The position numbers and the translations under genes were made by a program. Below, in pieces: positions 38,146 to 45,400 of a stretch of DNA of 64,000 nucleotides (position 1 is its first letter; each line of letters starts with the position of its first letter). Below the pieces are notes generated by a model. It made no database searches. It had not been told where the DNA came from and was given only the letters and a program-made list of their open reading frames with translations. Source of the DNA: Deinococcus alpinitundrae (GTDB taxonomy: Bacteria > Deinococcota > Deinococci > Deinococcales > Deinococcaceae); NCBI RefSeq assembly GCF_009982895.1, contig NZ_WXZL01000003.1:62001-126000 (forward strand). Direction: 5' to 3'.

Positions 38146-38745
38146 ATGCCCCAGCCTGATTCCATCCGCATTCTCGGCGTCGCGGGGAGCCTGCGGCGCG
38201 CTTCATTCAACCGCGCTCTGCTGGCTGCTGCAGGGGAGCTGTGCCCCGACGGCGTGACGCTCGACCTCTTCGATCTCGCGCCGCTGCCACTGTACGACCA
38301 GGACCTCGATACCGAGGACGCTCCGCCCGCCGTTCAGGCGTTCCGGGACGCGCTGTGGGCCGCCGACGCCCTGCTGATCTCCACGCCCGAATACAACCAC
38401 GGCGTTCCCGGCGTCCTCAAGAATGCGCTTGACTGGGCGCCGCGCCCGCCCCAGCATCAGCCGCTGAGCGGCCTGCCGGTGGCGGTCATGGGGGCCAGTC
38501 CGTACACCTGGGGCACCGCCCGCGCCCAAGCGCATCTGCGGCAGACCCTGGTGTTCCCGAGCGCCCTGGTCCTGTCTCAACCCGAGGTGCTCGTGGCCAA
38601 CGCCGCTGGCAAATTCGACGCCGGGGGCCACCTCACCGACGACGCCACCCGAACCTTTGTTCACGAACTGCTGGTGGCGCTGGCCGTCTGGACCCGCCGG
38701 GTGGGCCGTCCCAGACGGGAGTCCGGGCCGTTGACCCACGCCTGA
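38146..38745 (+). CDS. NAD(P)H-dependent FMN reductase
   Basis: 199 residues with a flavodoxin-like fold: ILGVAGSLRRASFNRALL (FMN phosphate loop) and the hallmark STPEYNHGVPGVLKNALDW. Such reductases supply FMNH2 or reduce quinones, azo dyes or chromate. AAGGAG lies before the ATG. Its neighbour, a luciferase-domain gene, could in principle be a flavin partner, but that is inference. Confidence 0.9.
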   Translation: MPQPDSIRILGVAGSLRRASFNRALLAAAGELCPDGVTLDLFDLAPLPLYDQDLDTEDAPPAVQAFRDALWAADALLISTPEYNHGVPGVLKNALDWAPRPPQHQPLSGLPVAVMGASPYTWGTARAQAHLRQTLVFPSALVLSQPEVLVANAAGKFDAGGHLTDDATRTFVHELLVALAVWTRRVGRPRRESGPLTHA

Positions 38746-38765
38746 AGACCCACGTTCGCCTGCTC

Positions 38766-39147
38766 ATCTCTGCTTTTCGGACATCTCCCAGATCGCGGCG
38801 GGGCTCAGCCAGCTGGCCGCCGATGCCGTAGGGGCGTACCTCAAGATCAGGAGCGACCGCTGACACCTGTTGGAGCCGCACCTTCGCGATCATCACCTGA
38901 TGTTCGGCGAGCAGGCCGGGCAGCTGCTTGCCAGCGGGTGCGCCGTCTGAGCCGTACCCCACGCGCTCGACGGGTCACATTCCGCGTCTTGCAGCGGGTC
39001 ACCGACGCCGCGGAATTCGTGGCCGCGCTCGACAGGCTGATTGGTCTGCTGGCTGAACATCAGAGGACGGCAGCCCGGCAGCGCGAGGTCCATCCGGTCT
39101 GTGACACCCAGCATGACGATGCCACGGTCAGTCTGCTGGAGGGGTGA
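38766..39147 (+). pseudogene. Dps-like ferritin relic, frameshifted
   Basis: Three frames together read as a Dps/ferritin-like protein: DISQIAAGLSQLAADAVGAYL, then after a stop HLRDHHLMFGEQAGQLLAS (the part that normally carries the ferroxidase residues), then in another frame DAAEFVAALDRLIGLLAEHQ and HPVCDTQHDDATVSLLEG. At least two frame changes and internal stops make it non-functional. Dps proteins store iron and protect DNA. Confidence 0.6.
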
Positions 39148-39160
39148 TGCTCCAACAGAT

Positions 39161-39372
39161 CCTTCAGTCGCGCCTTCAACATGACCGTGCGGCGCGGCAA
39201 ATTCATGGCGGTGGTGGGACCGACTGACTGCGGCACATTCATCACCCTCGGTTCGATCACCGGGCTGGCCCAGCCCACTTCGGGCGAGGTAAAACACTTC
39301 GGCTCCCCGGTTCACGGCATCAACCCGCGCCAAGGCGCAGGCGCTCGCCCACGGCTGGCTCAAGTCCTGAGC
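39161..39372 (+). pseudogene. ABC transporter ATPase fragment
   Basis: Reads FNMTVRRGKFMAVVGPTDCG then ITGLAQPTSGEVKHFGSPV, the start of an SsuB/TauB-like ATPase. The Walker A motif is ruined (GPTDCGTF instead of GPTGCGKS), and the frame ends before the signature and Walker B motifs. Together with the Dps relic, this marks 38.77-39.37 kb as a decay zone. Confidence 0.65.
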
Positions 39373-39386
39373 CACGCGCCGCTCTC

Positions 39387-40283
39387 ATGCCCAGCCTCCA
39401 CACTACGGGGGTGAAGCTTTTCCTTGCGCTGCTCACGCTTCTGAGCACGGCTCCGGCCACTGCGGTGAGCGCCGCGCCCACCCCACATGTTTTTCTGCTC
39501 GTTCTCGAAAATCACAGCTACAACCAGGTTATCGGCAACCCCAACCTGACCACCTTCAACGCCCTGATCAAGCGGGGCGCGCTGGCCCGGCATTACACCG
39601 GCGTGGCCCATCCCAGCTTGCCAAATTATGTTGCCCTGATCGCGGGCAGCACCCTGAAGCTGCACGGTGACGACCCCGCCCAGTCGTTCGCCGGGCCGAC
39701 GCTGGCCTCGCAGCTGGAGGCCGAGGGGCTGAGCTGGAAAGGGTACATGCAGGGCCTGCCCATTGCCGGTTCCAGCGTGCCGTATGCGGGCGTGTATGCC
39801 AAGAAGCACAATCCGTTCATGCTGAATGCCGACATCGCCAACGACCCCACGCGGGCCGCCCATGTCGTGCCGTTTGAGCAGTTGCAAAGTGATCTGAAGG
39901 CTGGACACGCGCCCAACTTCGCGCTGCTGGTGCCGGACCTGTGCCATGACCTGCACGGTGATCTGCGCTGTCTGGGACGCGCCAATGTGGAGCGGCTGGG
40001 CGACGCTTTCCTCAAGACCTGGGCAGACCGGATCATGACTTCCAGCATCTGGACGCCGGGTGCGGCACTGATCGTCACTTTCGACGAGGGCGAGGACGCA
40101 CAGGGCGGTGGGGGCCGGGTGCCCACCCTGATCCTGACCCCGGACGGGCAGCCGGGCATGGTGAGTGACCAGCCTTACAACCACTATTCGCTGCTGCGGA
40201 GCATAGAGGATCATCTCGGTGTGCCGCCGCTGAGGGAAGCGGCCCATGCTGCGCCTATGACCGACTTGTGGCCTTTCCACTGA
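39387..40283 (+). CDS. Secreted phosphoesterase (acid phosphatase/phospholipase C-like)
   Basis: 298 residues with a signal peptide (KLFLALLTLLSTAPATAVSA). Core motifs of the alkaline-phosphatase-type phosphoesterase family: HVFLLVLENHSYNQVI (metal-binding E-N-H), HPSLPNYVALIAGST, LLVPDLCHDLHG and LIVTFDEGED. It should hydrolyse phosphate esters outside the cell. Start at ATG 39387 or GTG 39411; both keep the signal peptide. Confidence 0.87.
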   Translation: MPSLHTTGVKLFLALLTLLSTAPATAVSAAPTPHVFLLVLENHSYNQVIGNPNLTTFNALIKRGALARHYTGVAHPSLPNYVALIAGSTLKLHGDDPAQSFAGPTLASQLEAEGLSWKGYMQGLPIAGSSVPYAGVYAKKHNPFMLNADIANDPTRAAHVVPFEQLQSDLKAGHAPNFALLVPDLCHDLHGDLRCLGRANVERLGDAFLKTWADRIMTSSIWTPGAALIVTFDEGEDAQGGGGRVPTLILTPDGQPGMVSDQPYNHYSLLRSIEDHLGVPPLREAAHAAPMTDLWPFH

Positions 40284-40513
40284 AGATTGGGAGCTCTGTG
40301 AAACCGGATGGCTCATCGGACTTCCGCCGAAGGTCACGCGGCAGCAGCATTCGGGTGGTCGCACCGGACCGCGATGGAATTCACAGGTAAGGCAAAGGGC
40401 TGATCTCCAGCTGCGCAACACTGGGTCACCCTCAGCCCGGTCTTGAGATTGTCAAAGTGACTGGTAACGGCTCCGAACCCGTTGGTAGGGCTCTCCATAT
40501 GGCCAGGAGACGC

Positions 40514-40562
40514 CAGCGGTTACGCAGCGGTTACGCAGCGGTTACGGTCCAGTTTCTAAGGT
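40514..40562 (+). promoter_or_regulatory. Promoter with three perfect tandem 11-bp boxes (CAGCGGTTACG)
   Basis: CAGCGGTTACG is repeated three times without change (40514-40546). Exactly 10 bp later TAAGGT (40557-40562) is a likely -10, and GGAGGAA and an ATG (40583) follow. The globin promoter (53715-53752) has the same layout, with the same 10-bp gap to a TAGAGT -10. Tandem 11-bp repeats replacing the -35 are the signature of SARP-activated promoters. Confidence 0.75.
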
Positions 40563-40582
40563 CAGTGCAGGAGGAACATTCT

Positions 40583-40645
40583 ATGCACTGCACACTGCTT
40601 TGGACCGCCTCTAGCACTCACACCGCCTCGCTCGCACAGTTGTGA
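40583..40645 (+). CDS. Short leader ORF (20 codons)
   Basis: ATG at 40583 after GGAGGAA encodes a 20-residue Thr/Ser/Ala-rich peptide (MHCTLLWTASSTHTASLAQL). Its TGA overlaps a GTG at 40642 (GTGA), so ribosomes could pass on to the next frame. The globin locus has a 46-codon ORF at the same place. Product function unlikely; translation coupling is more plausible. Confidence 0.4.
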   Translation: MHCTLLWTASSTHTASLAQL

Positions 40646-40908
40646 ACATCCATCAGGCCACGGGTGCAGCCAGTCGCCGCAGTCTCCAGCGCTCTGTTTT
40701 ATACCGGCCTGGTCGTGCCTGGCTCCAGCCTCAAGCCGCTTTTTCGGGACAGCGGGAACGCGCAGGGTCACGAACGGATGACGCTGAGCGTCTCGGGAAG
40801 GTGAACTTAGGAGCAGAAAATATAAACTGCCGGTCACAGCAAGACGGTGGGCTGCCGCTGCACAGTGGAGACAGAACTGCCCTCGTCATGTCGGCGGGCC
40901 GCGTATGA
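40642..40908 (+). pseudogene. Decayed globin copy, now read in a shifted 88-codon frame
   Basis: Between 40672 and about 40812 the +1 frame reads SSALFYTGLV, SSLKPLFRD and NAQGHERM, matching the globin at 53909 (SDLFYARLF, PALKPLFRG, QAQGHKLM). A stop and the loss of the rest destroy it. The frame starting with GTG 40642 runs through the relic to a TGA overlapping the ATG of the beta-barrel gene (ATGA at 40905). Whether that 88-residue frame is made is unknown; it has no family features. Confidence 0.7.
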
Positions 40909-42395
40909 CGGCCCGGCGACAGCGTGGGCGGTTGCGGGGAGGCCTGGGCCTGCTGCTGGCCTGCGCTCTGGGCAGTGCGGCGCAGGCGGAGGGCAACTTT
41001 CAGGTGAGGTACTTTCTGCCTGCCACGCCTTTATGGAACGGCCTGAGCTTCGACGCCGACTGGAGTGGCGAAGCGCTTGGCGGCCAACTTTCTGCCAGCG
41101 CCGCCTGGGCCGGGCCGGAACAACAGCGGTTCAGCGTGACCTCCACCCAGGGGCAGCGGACGTTCTACACTCAGTACGACGCCTCACGGACGCTGACCAC
41201 CGCGTCACGCACGGCGGTGCTGCTGGCCCAGCAAGGTTTTACGGCACCCACACGGGGGCTTCGCAGCCTCACCTCGACGCTGGTGTATACCGACGGCGAC
41301 TCGTCGGGCACCACTTACCGGGTGGTGAGCGGCGATCTGGCGGCCAGTGGGGCGTTCTCACCGACCTGGACGTGGACAGCGGGCACGGGGAGTACCCTCA
41401 CCGACGTCAACGCCGATGTGGGCGGGGGCACTGCTTTCAGTTCGCGCACCCTGGCGGCGCGGGCCAGGGTGTCGGTAGCCGGGCAGTTCGGGGGACCGAA
41501 GCCGGGCAATGTCACGGTGGGGGCCAGTGCCGACCACACCGAAACGCTGCGGCTCTCGCTGGGGAAGGTGGCCCCAGCCAGCACCCGTTACGGCCTCAAC
41601 GCCAGCGGCAGCGCCAGCCTGAGCGCCACTGAGAAGCTCTCGGCCACGGCGCGGCTGGACAACGAGGGCAGTTATTCGCTGGACACGGGCCTGAGCACCA
41701 CCCGACTTCAGAACTGGACGGGCGACGCCGGAATCAACGTGGGGGGCCGGGCCGATTTCGGGGTGAAAGCGACCACCCCCGCCACCCTGGCCTGGCGGAC
41801 CAGCATCAGCCGGGCGGGTCAGCCGTGGTCTGGAAAGCTGGGCTACAGCGGGAACGCTGGAGCCTCGGCGACGCACGCCCTGGAGTTCAGTGTGGCCTAC
41901 GCGCCGCCACCAGTAACTCCAGGTCCGGATTCAGCGGGCACAACGCCGCCTGTCACGGCAACCCTGAGTGTGCAGGCCGGGGCGGGCGTAGCGTGGCAGC
42001 GGCAACCGGGCGTTTCGCCGGGCGGTGAGGTCACTCAGGACTGGCGCGTCAGCTACCGCTCCAGCGTAGGTCTGAACCTGAGCAATCAGACGTGGAACAG
42101 CCAGCTTCAATTCTCGCTCAGCGCCGCTCCCTTACCGGAGGCCGACGGAACGCAGCGGCTGGGCATAGGGGGCAGCTTGAGCGGCACCGTCGGTTACAAA
42201 CGCGATCCGCTGACCCTGAGCCTGAGCAGCAACCTGAACTATGTTCCCTCCGGCACCGAGCGCTGGACTGGGGACATCGGTGCACAGGCGCTCTACAAGG
42301 TTTCAGGGCCGCTTCAGCTGTCGGGCAATCTGCGCTTCCGGCCCGGCACCGTCAACGCGTATCAGGCAGGCGTCGGCCTGCGCTTCAACTTTTAA
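40905..42395 (+). CDS. Predicted outer-membrane beta-barrel protein
   Basis: 496 residues: an Arg-rich start and signal peptide (GLGLLLACALGSAAQA), then many short alternating strands rich in Ser/Thr/Gly/Trp (LSATARLDNEGSYSLDTGLS, LSLSSNLNYVPSG). It ends in an aromatic terminal strand (YQAGVGLRFNF) with a final Phe, the classical outer-membrane insertion signal. No named family recognised. First gene of an operon with the giant PKD protein (45-bp gap) and the Fn3 protein. It may be an export or anchoring channel for them (inference). Confidence 0.7.
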   Translation: MTARRQRGRLRGGLGLLLACALGSAAQAEGNFQVRYFLPATPLWNGLSFDADWSGEALGGQLSASAAWAGPEQQRFSVTSTQGQRTFYTQYDASRTLTTASRTAVLLAQQGFTAPTRGLRSLTSTLVYTDGDSSGTTYRVVSGDLAASGAFSPTWTWTAGTGSTLTDVNADVGGGTAFSSRTLAARARVSVAGQFGGPKPGNVTVGASADHTETLRLSLGKVAPASTRYGLNASGSASLSATEKLSATARLDNEGSYSLDTGLSTTRLQNWTGDAGINVGGRADFGVKATTPATLAWRTSISRAGQPWSGKLGYSGNAGASATHALEFSVAYAPPPVTPGPDSAGTTPPVTATLSVQAGAGVAWQRQPGVSPGGEVTQDWRVSYRSSVGLNLSNQTWNSQLQFSLSAAPLPEADGTQRLGIGGSLSGTVGYKRDPLTLSLSSNLNYVPSGTERWTGDIGAQALYKVSGPLQLSGNLRFRPGTVNAYQAGVGLRFNF

Positions 42396-42439
42396 TGGGC
42401 GGGCCAGCAGGTGCTGGGTCCGTAGAAGGGAGGTCATTG

Positions 42440-45400
42440 ATGAACGTTCTTATCCGGCTGCTCAGTCTTGTGGCAGCGTTACTCTGTCTGGCGGGGCTGG
42501 CCTCGGCCCAGGCCAGGGAAACCCTGATTCTGTCTCCACCCTCGGTCAGCGTGGGAGAACCCGTGAGTGCCAATGTGAGCGCTCCCAGAGGAGAAATTCT
42601 CTGGGGGGACGGCGTGTCGAGTCCAGCAACGAGCCTGACGGTCACTCACGTCTACACGGCGGCAGGAGACTACACCGTTCAGTGGTTGTGCGGCGGCTCC
42701 CTGGCCGGGCCATGTGCGCGCGCGACCGTCAAGGTCACCCCCGCATTGCCTACCCTGAACGTGACCCCCACCGCCGTCCTGGTGAATGAGAAAGTCACGG
42801 CAACGCTGACGAATTTCCAGCCCAGGGACAGTCTGGACTGGGGCGACGGCTCGGTGACTCCAGCAGGCGCCACCCTCCCTCACGTTTACAGCAAGGCGGG
42901 AACCTTCGCTGTGAAGCTGCTGCGGGCCGGACAGCCTGTTGCCGGCGTTGCGCCGGTTCCTGTGGTGGTCAGTCTGCCTACCACGACCCTCAGTGTCGCT
43001 CCCAATGCCGTGCTGGTGGGGGAGAACGTCACCGCTACTCTGACGAATGTCCAGCCGGGCGATCAGCTCGACTGGAGTGACGGCAGTGTGGTGCCAGCCG
43101 CGGCCAGCTTGACCCATACTTACAGCAAGGCGGGAACCTTCGCTGTGAAGCTGCTGCGGGCTGGACAGCCTGTTGCCGGTGTTGCGCCGGTTCCTGTGGT
43201 GGTCAGTCTGCCTACCACGACCCTCAGCGTCGCTCCCAATGCCGTGCTGGTGGGGGAGAACGTCACCGCTACTCTGACGAATGTCCAGCCGGGCGATCAG
43301 CTCGACTGGGGGGATAATTCGGTGGTCTCCGCAGTGTCCGGTCTCGATCACAGCTACAGCAATGCGGGGAGCTATCTCGTTCGCCTGCTCCGGGGCGGCG
43401 CACCGCTGGGGAGCGTTGCGCCCGTTCCTGTCACCGTCACGGTGCCGCCTGTCGTTTGCTCGGTGGACGTCCTGACCGATCTTCCCCTCCGCTGGAAGCC
43501 GGTGCAGCTCAAAGTCGACGGTCTGAGCACAGGCACGGCCTACACCCTGAACTGGGGTGACGGCACGGTGGTTTCTGGCGTGTCGCAGGCCACCACCACG
43601 CCCGGCGACGGGTCCAAGCAAAACGTCCAGCAACACACCTATGCCAAGGCGGCCAGTTTCGTCGTGCAGGTCAAGGTGGGCAATGCGCCGCCGTGTGTGC
43701 AGCCGATCACCGTGGGCGCGGGCCCGGTTCCGCTGGCCGTAGACCCGAACGACCCGGCAGTCGATCAGACGGTGACCCTCAGCGTGGGTGACGTGCCGAC
43801 TGGAACCGCTCTGAAAGTGGAATGGGGCGACGGCAGTGTTCAGACCCTCGACGTGACGGGCAGCGGCGCGGCAACTTCCCCGCTGGGAACACACGCCTAC
43901 GTCAAGGACAGCACCTTCATCATCAAGGTCAGTCTGGCGCAGACGGGTGAGCCGCTCGGGATTCTGCCTGTGGTGGTCGGCGTGCCGCTGCCCACCCTCT
44001 CGGTGATCCCGGCCCGCGCCGGAACGCCCAGCACCATCAGCGTGGGCAATCTCCAGAGTTATCCGCAGTACGTCTACACGCTCGATTTCGGCGACGGCAC
44101 ACCCAAACAGAGTGTCAAGACCAATGCCGATGTGCCGCATATCTTTGCCGTCAGCGGGGTGTACACCGTCAAGCTGACCATCAAGGCAGATCAGGCCTCC
44201 GAACGAACGGTGGTGGTGGTCGCCGTGATCGACGCCGCCGTGGGGATCGACGGGTTCAGCACCGAGGTCCGGCCCCAGGCAGGAGCCGCCGTTCCCGCTC
44301 CCACCCCTGCCGAAGTGCAGATCGGCACGCCCACGGATTCGGTAGCACTGCTCAATGTGACCGGCAGCGGCAGCGTGAATTTGCGCTGGACCTGGACGCC
44401 GCTGAACGTGGCAAACCAGTCTGAGGGCCAGCCGCTGACCCTGGAAACCCGGCAGGTGCTGCTGAAAGCGGGTCAGAACAGTGTCTCGCTGAAAATGCCC
44501 ACCGGCAAGAGCGGGCGCTACCTGCTGCGCGTCGAGGTGCTGGGCGTGACCGGCGACAGCAAGGCCATCTTCCCCGGCCAGATCAGCCTTCAAACCGTCA
44601 ATCTGACCGAACCCGGCCTGCCCAAGTTCCTGGTGGTGGGCGAGGGCGAGGATCAGTTCAAGTTCAAGATTCTCGGTGCGCCCAAACCGCAAAGCGGCCC
44701 GCTGTTCAATCCCAACGACTTCTGGCCCACCCTCCAGGTGGCCGATGACTCGCCGTTGCTGATCGGCCTGACGCCGGTGGCACTGCAACCCATTCATGCC
44801 CAGAGTCTCAAGGTCAAGGTGGACGGCGACACCGCCTACCTGGTCTCGGGCAGCTTCGAGGGCGTCACACAGCCGATTGAGCTCGATACTGGCCCGGTCT
44901 CGTTCGTGTACACCGAGTTTCCTGCCTTCGCGCCGATGCGGCTCAAGGTGCAGCAGATCGTGTTTTCGCCTTCAGGAGCGGTGCTGAGTCAGGCCGTCGT
45001 CACCTCGCCGGATTTCTCGCAGTCGAAGGTGTTCAAATACCTGCCCCCTCTCCTGGAGAAGCAGCTCCCCGGGCCCCGGCCTGAAGAGGTCATGCAGCTG
45101 ATGATCAATCAGGTTTTCGCTCCCGTCTTTGACGTGAGTCTGAACCCGGCGGGCATGCCCATTGCGGTCCCGGCTCCCCAGCCGTTTGGCACGCAGCTTC
45201 ACTCCATCCAGCAGGGGCAACTGCCTACCGGCACCGGCATGGGCATTGGCTACGCCACCCAGCAAGGCCAGACCCTGCTCGACCAGGCGGCCCAGCAGGG
45301 CGTCTACACAGGCGACGGAACTGCCGCTCAGGCGCGGCATGCGCCCATCCTGACCGTGGCAGGGCCGAAGACCGTCGAGCAGCTTCAAGAAATTCTGGGG

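Noticed and set aside
40514..40546. Tandem CAGCGGTTACG copies as a random microsatellite
   Set aside because: The same unit with the same distance to a -10 and leader recurs at the globin gene, which argues for a regulatory site.
42479..44797. 772-codon minus-strand open frame in the PKD gene
   Set aside because: Antisense shadow of PKD repeats; no start site or domain.
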